Source of the DNA: Christiangramia fulva
Lineage (GTDB): Bacteria; Bacteroidota; Bacteroidia; Flavobacteriales; Flavobacteriaceae
DNA length: 64,000 bases
Assembly: GCF_003024155.1 (NCBI RefSeq)
Contig: NZ_CP028136.1
Location: 2,666,001-2,730,000, forward strand
Direction: 5' to 3'
The notes under the pieces are model-generated. The model was not told the DNA's origin. It worked only from the letters and a program-made list of their open reading frames with translations, and made no database searches. Shown here one piece after another: positions 42,391 to 51,071 of the stretch. Positions within the stretch are counted from its first letter, which is position 1. Each line of letters opens with the position of its first letter. Position numbers and translations under genes: made by a program.

Positions 42391-42420
42391 TTGTTATTGG
42401 AAAGGAATTATTTATTTTTG
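42391..42420 (+). promoter_or_regulatory. ndk promoter
   Basis: TTG at 42391-42393 and TATTTTTG at 42413-42420, spacing 19, match the Bacteroidota -33/-7 pair. The ATG is 23 bases downstream. Confidence 0.8.
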
Positions 42421-42443
42421 CAGCAAAATTAAAAAACCATACA

Positions 42444-42863
42444 ATGGCAGGAAACAGAACATTCACCATGATTAAGCCTGATGCAGTTGAAGGCGGACAT
42501 GTTGGTGCGATCTTAGAACAAATCACGGCTTCAGGATTTAGAATTGTGGCAATGAAGCTTACGCAAATGACCCAAAGAGATGCTGAGACTTTTTATGCTA
42601 TCCATAAAGAGCGCCCATTTTTTGGAGAATTGGTGGAATTTATGACCCGCGGCCCTATCGTTGCTGCTATTCTTGAAAAGGAAAATGCAGTTGAAGATTT
42701 CAGAACCTTAATCGGGGCTACAAATCCTGAAGATGCTGCTGAAGGGACTATCAGAAAGAAATATGCTAAAAATGTGGGTGAAAACGCTGTTCATGGAAGC
42801 GACAGTGATGAAAACGCTGAAATTGAAGGTGCTTTCCATTTTGCCGGCAGAGAAATATTCTAG
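42444..42863 (+). CDS. ndk: Nucleoside diphosphate kinase
   Basis: Transfers the gamma phosphate between nucleoside triphosphates and diphosphates through a phosphohistidine. The protein has 139 residues with the standard start [14 protein letters not shown] and active-site segment [12 protein letters not shown] (histidine about 115). A longer in-frame reading from 42378 is rejected because it overlaps the promoter and adds no family sequence. A terminator follows immediately. Confidence 0.97.
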   Translation: MAGNRTFTMIKPDAVEGGHVGAILEQITASGFRIVAMKLTQMTQRDAETFYAIHKERPFFGELVEFMTRGPIVAAILEKENAVEDFRTLIGATNPEDAAEGTIRKKYAKNVGENAVHGSDSDENAEIEGAFHFAGREIF

Positions 42864-42884
42864 TTAAACTGGAAATGTAAAAGG

Positions 42885-42910
42885 AACCGGGATTAACGCC
42901 CGGTTTTTTT
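42885..42910 (+). terminator. ndk terminator
   Basis: AACCGGG (42885-42891) and CCCGGTT (42899-42905) with a seven-base loop and T run. Confidence 0.87.
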
Positions 42911-44048
42911 ATGCCTTTTTTGGAAGTGCCAGAAATACTTCAGGTTCAAGATTACCCAGTAAACTTGCAGCATGGGAAACCTGATTAATATCCAGATGGT
43001 CTTTCCAGGTGAAACTTTCATGATTTTTGGGATCGAGCCAGAAATCTTCTATTTCTTCGGCGAGCATCGTATAATTTTTCATTTGCGCGTGCGAAATATC
43101 CGGAAAATTATATTTTTCATAGATTCCTTTCATTACCTGTATTCCCAAAGACATTCCGCATTCGCGAAAAGCCAGTCTTTGATGAGCTTTTGTATCAACA
43201 GATTTCCGCTGATAATAGTTCAGGCTTTCCAGCGACTCTTGCATCAGCTTTTCCGCAGAAATATTCACAGGCAGATGTTCTTTAAAGAATTTCAATCTCA
43301 GGGCGTTCAGTAATAAACCTCCAATTCCAAGACTGTCATAGGTTTTCCAGTTTTGACCCTCGCACATTTTTTCGAATTCGGTTAGCATATAATCAAATTC
43401 GGGTAAATGATCAGGAAAGCGTTCCAAGATCGCAAGGGTGCAAACCAGCCCTTCCAGCGGATCGTGTGCTCCCATGCTTTTTACCAGCGGGCGACTGAGG
43501 TCTGTACTCATCTTCCAATACATACCCGAGCCCTTCGGAGTGATAAATTTTGAAGAAGCTTCCAGCAATTCCAGGGCCCAGCGGGAAAAATCTTTATGAG
43601 GTTCTTCATTACCGGCTTGTAAAAGCGCATTCAGCCAGCGGGTGAGATAATGAAAATACTGGCCATCCCTTTCCCATTCGAGCCTTTCGTCAAAATCTTC
43701 ATTTTCTTTGCGTTCAGGCAATTTTTTTCCGATCCTCAGCCCTCCTGCGGTAGGATGATATTTCGCTTTTTCCTCTTCAAATTCGCTAATCCATCCATTT
43801 CTCTCATCCTGAGGATGATATTTTCCCAAATACTGATGGACGAGGTGGATTAATTTAAAAGCCCGGTCTCTGTAGATACCTTCTTCAGTGAAATGAAAAA
43901 GCGCGAGGAAATTCTGAACCGCGAAAGCATCAGTCCATAAATAACGTCTGGAAGGATCATTTTTGCCATTTATTCCTGTCCTTTCTGAAAAAGCATTCAT
44001 AAGCCTTGCTGCTTTTTCAACTTTTATAGCTGAAGTTTTGCTGCTCAT
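42909..44048 (-). CDS. Conserved-looking protein of unknown function, alpha-helical
   Basis: I do not recognise this 379-residue protein. It has no signal peptide or transmembrane segment. It is rich in Trp, His, Glu and amphipathic helices (for example YLWTDAFAVQNFLALFHF, GQYFHYLTRWLNALLQAG, MGAHDPLEGLVCTLAILE), a pattern like alpha/alpha-barrel hydrolases or terpenoid-cyclase-like toroids. No catalytic motif is certain. It begins six bases after the pcm stop and ends at the ndk terminator, so it is co-transcribed with pcm. A glycan-acting six-hairpin enzyme is one possibility, offered only as a guess. Confidence 0.7.
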   Translation of the reverse strand: MSSKTSAIKVEKAARLMNAFSERTGINGKNDPSRRYLWTDAFAVQNFLALFHFTEEGIYRDRAFKLIHLVHQYLGKYHPQDERNGWISEFEEEKAKYHPTAGGLRIGKKLPERKENEDFDERLEWERDGQYFHYLTRWLNALLQAGNEEPHKDFSRWALELLEASSKFITPKGSGMYWKMSTDLSRPLVKSMGAHDPLEGLVCTLAILERFPDHLPEFDYMLTEFEKMCEGQNWKTYDSLGIGGLLLNALRLKFFKEHLPVNISAEKLMQESLESLNYYQRKSVDTKAHQRLAFRECGMSLGIQVMKGIYEKYNFPDISHAQMKNYTMLAEEIEDFWLDPKNHESFTWKDHLDINQVSHAASLLGNLEPEVFLALPKKA

Positions 44049-44054
44049 GAACTA

Positions 44055-44681
44055 TTATTTTTCAGATTCTCCTTTCATGGGAACAAACATGACCGGTAAG
44101 AGATTTTCTTCCCTGAACTCGTCTTCTCCTGTTTTTTCCAAAAGGATAAGCCGCTGACTGCTTTTGCCCACCGGCGCCAGTAATCGGCCGCCAATTTTTA
44201 ACTGATCTTTTAACGGTTTTGGAATATAACCCGGAGCGGCAGTAAGAATAATGGCATCGAAAGGAGCCTTTTCCGGCCAGCCTTTATAGCCGTCACCTTG
44301 TTTTATACTTACGTTACCGATATCGGTTTGCGAAAAATTCTCCCTGGCAAAATCTACCAGCCTGTCTATGTATTCAACGCTATAAACATGCCGGCAAAGC
44401 CTGGAGAGCACCGCTGCATTATATCCGCAGCCCGTACCTATTTCAAGCACCGTGTCTTCATGAGTTAGCTTAAGCCTTTCGGCCATATAGGCAACAATAT
44501 ACGGCTGGCTAATGGTTTGTTTTTCTCCAATTGGCAAAGGGCTGTCATCATAGGCATGAGCCTTTACATCATCGGGCACAAAATGGGCCCGGTCTACTTC
44601 TTTCATCGCTTTCAGGACATTGTCATTTTTGATGCCTCGTCCTTTCAGCTGTTCTTCTATCATTTCTTCCCTGGTAGTCAT
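44055..44681 (-). CDS. pcm: Protein-L-isoaspartate O-methyltransferase
   Basis: Repairs damaged Asp/Asn sites by methylating L-isoaspartate with SAM. The SAM motif is VLEIGTGCGYNAAVL and the substrate loop is PIGEKQTISQPYIVAYM. The length of about 208 residues is usual. Three consecutive ATG codons (44681, 44684, 44687) exist; the last gives MTTREEMIEEQL, the shortest and most family-like start. It is the first gene of a two-gene unit with the hypothetical above. Confidence 0.94.
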   Translation of the reverse strand: MTTREEMIEEQLKGRGIKNDNVLKAMKEVDRAHFVPDDVKAHAYDDSPLPIGEKQTISQPYIVAYMAERLKLTHEDTVLEIGTGCGYNAAVLSRLCRHVYSVEYIDRLVDFARENFSQTDIGNVSIKQGDGYKGWPEKAPFDAIILTAAPGYIPKPLKDQLKIGGRLLAPVGKSSQRLILLEKTGEDEFREENLLPVMFVPMKGESEK

Positions 44682-44833
44682 CATCATTCTTAGTTTTAGG
44701 TATTAATATAACAGCTTACCTTAAGTTAAGAATTCTGGCGCTTTTTGAAAAAGTATAACAGGACTTATAACAAGAAATTAAGTTTTGGAGAGTGTAGGTA
44801 AATAATATGAAAATATTTTTAAAAATATTAAAA

Positions 44834-45130
44834 TCAGCGAAGTATGATCTTTGATATCAGTTCTTCACCCATTTCTTCATTGAGGATCTTTATGATCTTT
44901 TCTTTCCCGTAACTGAGTTCTTCGCGAAGTACCGAAGAGCTTAACTGTACGTAAAGTACATCCTGTTTAAGTTTAATTCCGGTGGTGTATTTTTCAATGG
45001 CAGGTCCCATTTGATTGTTCCAGACATCGCGAATTTTTACCTGGTTCAGGCCTTTTTCCAGTTTATTTTCATCAACAAAACTCTTGAGGAGATCGCTGAG
45101 TTTCATTTCTTCATTCTTTCTTCGCTTCAT
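44834..45130 (-). CDS. DUF721 (DciA-like) protein
   Basis: Small basic protein of 98 residues of the DUF721 family, to which the replicative-helicase loader DciA belongs. Core: VWNNQMGPAIEKYT followed by LYVQLSSSVLREELSY and ISKIILR. The ATG at 45130 ([10 protein letters not shown]) agrees with flavobacterial homologues I recall, although it overlaps the lipoprotein stop by 20 bases; ATG 45106 is the alternative. It is the third gene behind recF, which supports a DNA-replication role, but helicase loading is untested in this phylum. Confidence 0.8.
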   Translation of the reverse strand: MKRRKNEEMKLSDLLKSFVDENKLEKGLNQVKIRDVWNNQMGPAIEKYTTGIKLKQDVLYVQLSSSVLREELSYGKEKIIKILNEEMGEELISKIILR

Positions 45131-45548
45131 GTTCTTCAAGGCTTATGGGTTGATATCTCTTATAATAATAGATCTTTCCGTCGCGGTTCTTTAAAATCAG
45201 CTCATCTTCATCGGCTTCCAGAACTTCTTCTTTCCACTGGTCATAAGGAGTGGAATAGTGAAGGAAGAGTTTATCATCTTCTATGACCGGTTTTATTTTT
45301 TCGGCATTTTGCGTAGTCCTGAATTTTCCTGAAAAATCGGGTTCTAATTTTTTTCGAAAACCGGTGGAGTCTGAGAGTTTAATATAATCAATGTACTGGC
45401 TAAAACCATATTTTATAACAGAATCTTTCTGAATTTGTACATGGTCTATTTGCCAGTATCCGTTTATATTTTTTAAAGCTTCTGAAGGATCCTGTCTTCC
45501 GCAGGAAAAAAGGAAAAACCCCGCAATTATAAAAAGTAACTTTTTCAA
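45111..45548 (-). CDS. Small lipoprotein, lipocalin-like
   Basis: Lipoprotein of 145 residues: LFSC lipobox with cysteine at 16. The mature part consists of predicted beta strands ([45 protein letters not shown]), resembling the small lipocalin-like domain common in Bacteroidota. Function unknown. The start is a TTG that overlaps the recF stop (TTGA), so translation is probably coupled to recF. Confidence 0.78.
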   Translation of the reverse strand: MKKLLFIIAGFFLFSCGRQDPSEALKNINGYWQIDHVQIQKDSVIKYGFSQYIDYIKLSDSTGFRKKLEPDFSGKFRTTQNAEKIKPVIEDDKLFLHYSTPYDQWKEEVLEADEDELILKNRDGKIYYYKRYQPISLEEHEAKKE

Positions 45549-46624
45549 AGCTTGAAGATTTTATAGGTTTGATTGCTGCTTTTCACCACTTTCTCGGTAC
45601 GTTCGGCATGGGTGTCACTTATAAAGATCTGGCCGAGTTCATTGGTAGCCACCAGGGCGACAATATGAGCCACGCGATTTTCATCCAGTTTATCAAAAAT
45701 ATCGTCCAGCAGAAGAATAGGATTTACCTTGCTGATTTCCTTTATAAAGTCGAATTGCGCCAGCTTCAGTGCCACGAGAAAGGATTTCTGCTGTCCCTGG
45801 GAACCAAATTTCTTAATGGGATGGCCTTCGATCTCAAAACTCAAATCATCTTTATGAATTCCCACCGAGGTATACTGCAGGGCCATGTCTTTTTGCAGAT
45901 TTTCGGTTAATAATTCCGCCAGGTCCGCATCGAACAACTGACTCTTATAAATGAGCTCCACATACTCTTTATCGTTGGTAATATCAGAATATCGCTTATT
46001 GAAAATAGGAATAAATTCTTCGAGAAATTCCTGCCTTTTCTGAAAAAGCTCAGTTCCAAGACTATGCATCTGGGCATTATAGATTTCCAAAGTATCCCTG
46101 TCGAAAGTGTTATTAGCGGCAAAATATTTCAGCAAAGAATTTCTTTGCGAGACCGTTTTGGTGTATTGTAACAGCTTTTTGAGGTACACCTGGTCACTTT
46201 GTGAAATTACGCCATCCATAAATTTACGTCGGGTTTCAGAACCTTCAATAATAAGGTCACGGTCGGCGGGAGAAATAATAACGGTAGGAATAAACCCTAT
46301 ATGATCGCTTACCTTGTCATAAGCCTTGTTATTTCTTTTAATGATTTTCTTCTGTCCTTTTTTGGCGCTAACCAGTATCTGTTCGGGATGATCATTTTTA
46401 ACAAATTCTCCTTCTACTACGAAGAAATCGGCTTCATGGTTAATATTCTGGGAGGTAACAGGGTTGAAGTAACTTTTTCCGAAAGAAAGGTGATAAATGC
46501 TATCGAGAACATTGGTTTTTCCCACGCCATTATTTCCAACAATGCAGTTGATCTTTTCATCAAAATCAAAATCGGCCGCATTAAGATTTTTGTAATTTAA
46601 AAGATGAAGATGTCTTAAATGCAT
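45545..46624 (-). CDS. recF: DNA replication and repair protein RecF
   Basis: SMC-like ATPase acting with RecO and RecR to load RecA at single-strand gaps. Walker A is GNNGVGKTN at 30-38, the ABC signature is [11 protein letters not shown], and Walker B is [12 protein letters not shown] near the end. Length 359 is typical. It is the first gene of recF-lipoprotein-DUF721 and is divergent from the TPR gene. dnaA, dnaN and gyrB, the usual recF neighbours in other phyla, are absent. Confidence 0.95.
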   Translation of the reverse strand: MHLRHLHLLNYKNLNAADFDFDEKINCIVGNNGVGKTNVLDSIYHLSFGKSYFNPVTSQNINHEADFFVVEGEFVKNDHPEQILVSAKKGQKKIIKRNNKAYDKVSDHIGFIPTVIISPADRDLIIEGSETRRKFMDGVISQSDQVYLKKLLQYTKTVSQRNSLLKYFAANNTFDRDTLEIYNAQMHSLGTELFQKRQEFLEEFIPIFNKRYSDITNDKEYVELIYKSQLFDADLAELLTENLQKDMALQYTSVGIHKDDLSFEIEGHPIKKFGSQGQQKSFLVALKLAQFDFIKEISKVNPILLLDDIFDKLDENRVAHIVALVATNELGQIFISDTHAERTEKVVKSSNQTYKIFKL

Positions 46625-46743
46625 AAAAAGCTGATTTTCAGCAATTATATATTCTTAAAAATTATACCGGCTGGTGATGTAAAGGAAGGCCAAGTTATTC
46701 AAAAAATACAAATATTTTCCCTTTTAATTTTCACAAAATATTA

Positions 46744-46751
46744 TATTTTTG
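46744..46751 (+). promoter_or_regulatory. -7 promoter element of the TPR-ribH unit
   Basis: TATTTTTG fits TAnnTTTG, 20 bases upstream of the ATG. Confidence 0.6.
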
Positions 46752-46771
46752 CGACGCATTAAAAAGTTTTT

Positions 46772-47536
46772 ATGGCCACGTATAAGAAAAGAGGGTATAA
46801 GCCTTCAAATAAGAAGGATCGAGATAATTCGGCTGAAGAAGAGTCAACAACAGCTGAGGTTTTTAATAGCCTTGACGAAGGAGCAGGTAAGTTTGAAACC
46901 TGGGTAGCCGAGAATCAAAAATATATCTACGTGATCCTGGGAATCGCCGTTGTTGCCGTGATTGGATATATTGGTTACACCCGGTTCATTCATGCGCCAA
47001 AGCAACAGGAAGCTGCTAACGAAATGGCAAAAGCCGAAAGCTATATGGCATCAGCATTGAGAGCAACCGGAGCCCAGAGTGATTCCTTATATAATCTGGC
47101 ACTTAATGGTGGGGAAGGCAAGTATGGTTTTCTCGATATTATTGATAATTATGGAGGTACCGATGCGGCCAATCTTGCTCATTACAACGCGGGATTTGCT
47201 TATTTACGTACCGGAAAATATAAAGAAGCCATCGATCAGCTTGAAGATTTTTCAAGCGATGATGAAATAATGGGACCTTTGGCCACAGGAGGGATTGGTG
47301 ATGCCTTCTTACAACTTGAACAACCGGAAGAAGCCCTGGGATATTATGAAAAGGCCGCGAATATGGCTTCTAATTCATTTACCACCCCAAGATTTCTTTT
47401 GAAAGCTGCGATCACTGCGCTTCAGTTGAATCAAAATGATAAAGCTGAAGAATATCTTACCAGGATCGAGGATGAATATCCCGATTCTCCCGAAGCCGAA
47501 AAAGTCCCTGTTTACCTGGGACAGGCGAATAGCTAG
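46772..47536 (+). CDS. Membrane-anchored TPR protein (YfgM-like)
   Basis: A 254-residue type II membrane protein: disordered basic/acidic N-terminus, one transmembrane helix (YIYVILGIAVVAVIGYIGYT, about 50-69) and an extracytoplasmic TPR domain (NAGFAYLRTGKYKEAIDQL, ALGYYEKAANMA, AEEYLTRIEDEYP). The arrangement resembles YfgM/TPR proteins that assist chaperones at the Sec translocon. ribH starts 12 bases after the stop and is probably co-transcribed. Confidence 0.87.
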   Translation: MATYKKRGYKPSNKKDRDNSAEEESTTAEVFNSLDEGAGKFETWVAENQKYIYVILGIAVVAVIGYIGYTRFIHAPKQQEAANEMAKAESYMASALRATGAQSDSLYNLALNGGEGKYGFLDIIDNYGGTDAANLAHYNAGFAYLRTGKYKEAIDQLEDFSSDDEIMGPLATGGIGDAFLQLEQPEEALGYYEKAANMASNSFTTPRFLLKAAITALQLNQNDKAEEYLTRIEDEYPDSPEAEKVPVYLGQANS

Positions 47537-47548
47537 AACCAGTAAATT

Positions 47549-48055
47549 ATGGCTACAGAAGGTAAAAACCTTTCAGAATACGATAAAAATGCAATCCCAA
47601 ACGCGAAAGACTTTCGGTTTGGGATTGTTGTTTCAGAATGGAACGATGAAATTACCGAAGGACTATTCCAGGGAGCTTTTGATGCCTTCAGGGAAAACGG
47701 AGTTTTAAAGGAAAATATCGTGCGCTGGAACGTGCCGGGAAGTTTTGAACTTATCTATGCCTGTAAGAAAATGCAGGAAACCTTTGAGATGCTCGATGCC
47801 ATTATTGCAGTTGGCAGTGTGATACAGGGAGAGACAAAGCATTTCGATTTTGTTTGTGAAGGAGTCACTCAGGGAATCAAAGACCTGAATGTTCAGGGAG
47901 ATATTCCGGTGATCTTTTGCGTGCTTACCGATAACAATATTGAACAATCACGTGCCCGCAGCGGTGGCAAACACGGCAACAAGGGAACTGAAGCGGCGGT
48001 CGCCGCGATTAAAATGGCGCAATTACGAAAAGACGCTGAATTCTACAAAGGATAA
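47549..48055 (+). CDS. ribH: 6,7-dimethyl-8-ribityllumazine synthase
   Basis: Penultimate step of riboflavin synthesis. Substrate-binding elements: FGIVVSEWND (about 26-35), VPGSFELIYA (about 60-69), AVGSVIQGETKHFDFV (about 89-104) and VLTDNNIEQSRARSGG. The length of 168 is slightly longer than E. coli RibE (156) because of an N-terminal extension. Other rib genes are not adjacent. Confidence 0.96.
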   Translation: MATEGKNLSEYDKNAIPNAKDFRFGIVVSEWNDEITEGLFQGAFDAFRENGVLKENIVRWNVPGSFELIYACKKMQETFEMLDAIIAVGSVIQGETKHFDFVCEGVTQGIKDLNVQGDIPVIFCVLTDNNIEQSRARSGGKHGNKGTEAAVAAIKMAQLRKDAEFYKG

Positions 48056-48137
48056 ATTTTTAGTTTTTCTTTTTAAGGCACTGTTATTGCAATCCTTATT
48101 AAATCAATGATGCTTCGGAATTTTAAAGCATTTTGAG

Positions 48138-48145
48138 TAAATTTG
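48138..48145 (+). promoter_or_regulatory. -7 promoter element before the small membrane protein/mutL unit
   Basis: TAAATTTG fits TAnnTTTG, 22 bases before the TTG start of the following gene. Confidence 0.5.
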
Positions 48146-48167
48146 GAACAGCAAATATTTCACAGTT

Positions 48168-48461
48168 TTGAAAATCAATTTTTACAAAGTCAGAAAGAAC
48201 AACCGGTATAATTATACTCCTCGCTATTATAAGGGCAAGGATACCGGCAATATCTATGATTTTGATTCAAAATTTCAAAAATATAAAGATGCCACCAATG
48301 CGATAGATTTTGGTTCTCAATGGGCTGAGGCGCGTAAAATGAGCCGTACCCGTGGAAACCGGGGAATTAATCGAACGGTGCTTTATATTATTCTTATCCT
48401 CGTGCTCCTATGCCTGTGGATATTAGATTTTGATTTGTCCATTTTCACGATTCCCCGATAG
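48168..48461 (+). CDS. Small membrane protein next to ribH (often misnamed riboflavin synthase beta subunit)
   Basis: A 97-residue protein with a basic, Tyr-rich soluble part (NRYNYTPRYYKGKDTGNIYD) and one C-terminal transmembrane helix (VLYIILILVLLCLWILDFDL, about 71-90). No enzyme motif is visible, so the name sometimes given to flavobacterial relatives, which I recall as riboflavin synthase subunit beta, likely comes only from proximity to ribH. The start is a TTG. Its TAG stop directly abuts the mutL ATG. Confidence 0.78.
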   Translation: MKINFYKVRKNNRYNYTPRYYKGKDTGNIYDFDSKFQKYKDATNAIDFGSQWAEARKMSRTRGNRGINRTVLYIILILVLLCLWILDFDLSIFTIPR

Positions 48462-50321
48462 ATGAGTGATATAATTCAATTGTTACCCGATCATGTTGCC
48501 AACCAGATCGCAGCGGGTGAAGTTGTGCAACGTCCTGCATCGGTAATAAAAGAACTTTTAGAAAATTCTATTGACGCAAATGCCAGGCATATCCAGGTGG
48601 TGATAAAAGATGCCGGTAAAACCCTGATTCAGGTCATCGATGATGGTACGGGCATGAGCCTTACCGATGCCCGTATGAGCTTTGAAAGGCATGCTACCTC
48701 CAAAATAAAAATCGCTGATGACCTTTTTAGTTTGAAAACAAAAGGTTTTCGCGGAGAAGCTCTGGCTTCGATCGCTGCAATTGCCCATGTGGAGCTGAAA
48801 ACCAAAACCGAAGTGGATGAAGTGGGTACCTGTATCAAAATCGAGGGCAGTGAGGTTACCTCTCAGGAAGCCTGCGTGATGCCAAAAGGAACCTGTATCA
48901 GCGTAAAAAACCTTTTCTATAATATTCCTGCACGACGAAATTTTCTTAAATCTGATAATGTTGAAACACGCCATGTAATTGACGAATTTCAGCGGGTAGC
49001 CCTTGCTCATCCCGGCATCAGCTTTTCACTTACCCATAATGGAAATGAACTTTTTCAGCTTCCACCCACAAATATTCGTCAACGTATTACTAATATTTTC
49101 GGCGGAAAAACCAATGAAAAACTGGTGCCTGTTGAAGAAGCAACGGGAATTGTAAAAATTAAAGGTTTTGTGGGTAAACCAGAGTATTCTAAAAAGAGCA
49201 GGGGAGAACAGTTCTTCTTCGTGAATGACAGGTTTATCAAAAGCCCTTATCTCAATCATGCTGTGGTGGCGGCTTTTGAAGGACTTTTGAAAGAAAGGAA
49301 TTATCCGAGTTATTTTCTTTATCTCGAAGTAGATCCTAAATCCATCGATATAAATATCCATCCTACCAAGACTGAAATTAAGTTTGATGATGAACATTCG
49401 CTTTATGCTATCTTGAAAAGCGCCATTAAGCACAGTCTGGGCCAGTTCAATGTTGCACCTCTCCTGGATTTTGAGCGTGATGCCGATCTTGACACCCCTT
49501 ATAATTATAAAAATAAGGAAGCCAGTACCCCTCAGGTAGAAGTTGACAGGAACTTCAATCCCTTTAAAAATGAGAGAAATATTACCTCAAATTTTTCCGG
49601 GAATCATTCTTTCCGAAAAGAAAGGAACAGTGATTGGGAGGGAATATACACAGGATTACAGATTGAAAACGAGGCAGAGCCTGCGCTGGATGTAAAGCAG
49701 ATCGAATTTGAAAGTGAAGAAGTAACAGGGAATCTTTTTAATTCGGATGAAAATGAATCAGGAAAATCTACTTTTCAGCTGCATAAAAAATACATTGTCT
49801 CCACATTGAAAAGCGGTTTGCTGGTTATAGACCAGCATCGGGCACATACTCGTATTATTTATGAAGAACTACTGAAAAATATTACTGTTTCTGCTGCCGT
49901 GAGTCAGCAACTTTTGTTTCCTTTGAAACTTCAGTTTAATCATCATGAAATAGAAATGCTGCATGAGATCAGGGAATCACTGGAACAAACCGGATTTGTT
50001 TTTTCTGAAATAGAGAAAGATGAGGTGGAAATTACAGGAATTCCGACCTTGATTGCAGAAAGTGAAGTTGAAATTTTACTGGAAAAACTGCTGGCCGATT
50101 TTGAAAAGGAAGTGCCTGATAATGGTTTTTCTCAAACCGATCTTTTGGCGAAATCACTGGCGAACAGTATGGCGGTGCGTTCGGGAACTTTGCTTAATGA
50201 TGCCGAACAGCAACATATTCTTAATCGGCTTTTTGCCTGTAAGGAACCATCGTTGAGTCCGTTCAATAAAACCGTTTTCTCTACCATCACGGTAGATGAA
50301 CTCGATAAAAAATTTGCTTAA
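48462..50321 (+). CDS. mutL: DNA mismatch repair protein MutL
   Basis: GHKL ATPase that links MutS recognition to strand removal; 619 residues. ATPase motifs: ELLENSIDANA (31-41), IDDGTGM (59-65) and TKGFRGEALASI (93-104). A variable linker covers about 340-430. The C-terminal dimerisation domain has DQHRAHTRIIYE (457-468) where endonuclease-type MutL has DQHAAHERxxYE, so the metal-binding glutamate is missing. The gene begins directly at the preceding stop and the first rhomboid starts directly at its stop. Confidence 0.96.
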   Translation: MSDIIQLLPDHVANQIAAGEVVQRPASVIKELLENSIDANARHIQVVIKDAGKTLIQVIDDGTGMSLTDARMSFERHATSKIKIADDLFSLKTKGFRGEALASIAAIAHVELKTKTEVDEVGTCIKIEGSEVTSQEACVMPKGTCISVKNLFYNIPARRNFLKSDNVETRHVIDEFQRVALAHPGISFSLTHNGNELFQLPPTNIRQRITNIFGGKTNEKLVPVEEATGIVKIKGFVGKPEYSKKSRGEQFFFVNDRFIKSPYLNHAVVAAFEGLLKERNYPSYFLYLEVDPKSIDINIHPTKTEIKFDDEHSLYAILKSAIKHSLGQFNVAPLLDFERDADLDTPYNYKNKEASTPQVEVDRNFNPFKNERNITSNFSGNHSFRKERNSDWEGIYTGLQIENEAEPALDVKQIEFESEEVTGNLFNSDENESGKSTFQLHKKYIVSTLKSGLLVIDQHRAHTRIIYEELLKNITVSAAVSQQLLFPLKLQFNHHEIEMLHEIRESLEQTGFVFSEIEKDEVEITGIPTLIAESEVEILLEKLLADFEKEVPDNGFSQTDLLAKSLANSMAVRSGTLLNDAEQQHILNRLFACKEPSLSPFNKTVFSTITVDELDKKFA

Positions 50322-51071
50322 ATGGGAAGAATAACTGAAACCGTAAAGGTTTTACTGATCATAAATGTAATATTTTTCATTGGGAGCCAGCTCATTGGAG
50401 ATGTTTCCTACGAATATTTTGCGCTCTGGTTTATTAAAAACCCCAATTTTCATTACTGGCAGGTCATAACCCATATGTTCATGCATGGTGGTTTTATGCA
50501 TATTCTTTTTAATATGTACGCTCTTTGGGCTTTTGGTAGTCCTATTGAGCAAATGCTCGGGCAGAAACGATTTATTTTCTTCTATTTTTCAGCGGGAATA
50601 GGAGCAGCTTTGTTGCATACGCTGGTCAATCTTTTCTATTATCAGAATGGAATTGATGCCCTTGCGGCAACAGGAATGAATCCGGCTGAGATCAATGACT
50701 ATATACATCAGGCCTTTGCCAGCAATCAATTCCGCATTCCTGTGGGTGTTGATGAAGGCACTATTCGGGGAATGCTTCAGGCTTTTTCCAATCCCGCTGT
50801 TGGTGCCTCAGGTGCAATTTATGGAATTTTAGTAGCTTTCGGAATGATGTTTCCAAATGTGGAATTATTTCTTTTATTTGTGCCTATTCCGGTTAAGGCG
50901 AAATATTTTATTCCCGGATTAATTCTTCTGGATTTATTCTCCGGAGTTACCGGATATTCGCTTTTTGGAGGTTCAATTGCCCATTTCGCACACGTAGGGG
51001 GAGCACTTTTTGGCTTTATAATGATGTATTACTGGAAAAAGAATCAGTTTAATAATAACCGTTGGTATTGA
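50322..51071 (+). CDS. Rhomboid family intramembrane serine protease (first)
   Basis: Six-helix intramembrane protease of 249 residues. The N-terminal HMFMHGGFMHILFNMYALW and the nucleophile motif GASGAIYGI (serine about 163) and the catalytic histidine in AHFAHVGGALFGF are all intact. Natural substrates are unknown; bacterial rhomboids process or degrade membrane proteins. It starts with the base after the mutL stop. Confidence 0.93.
   Translation: MGRITETVKVLLIINVIFFIGSQLIGDVSYEYFALWFIKNPNFHYWQVITHMFMHGGFMHILFNMYALWAFGSPIEQMLGQKRFIFFYFSAGIGAALLHTLVNLFYYQNGIDALAATGMNPAEINDYIHQAFASNQFRIPVGVDEGTIRGMLQAFSNPAVGASGAIYGILVAFGMMFPNVELFLLFVPIPVKAKYFIPGLILLDLFSGVTGYSLFGGSIAHFAHVGGALFGFIMMYYWKKNQFNNNRWY

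Noticed and set aside
42378..42443. Longer ndk start
   Set aside because: The extension covers the -7 element of the ndk promoter and has no family match.
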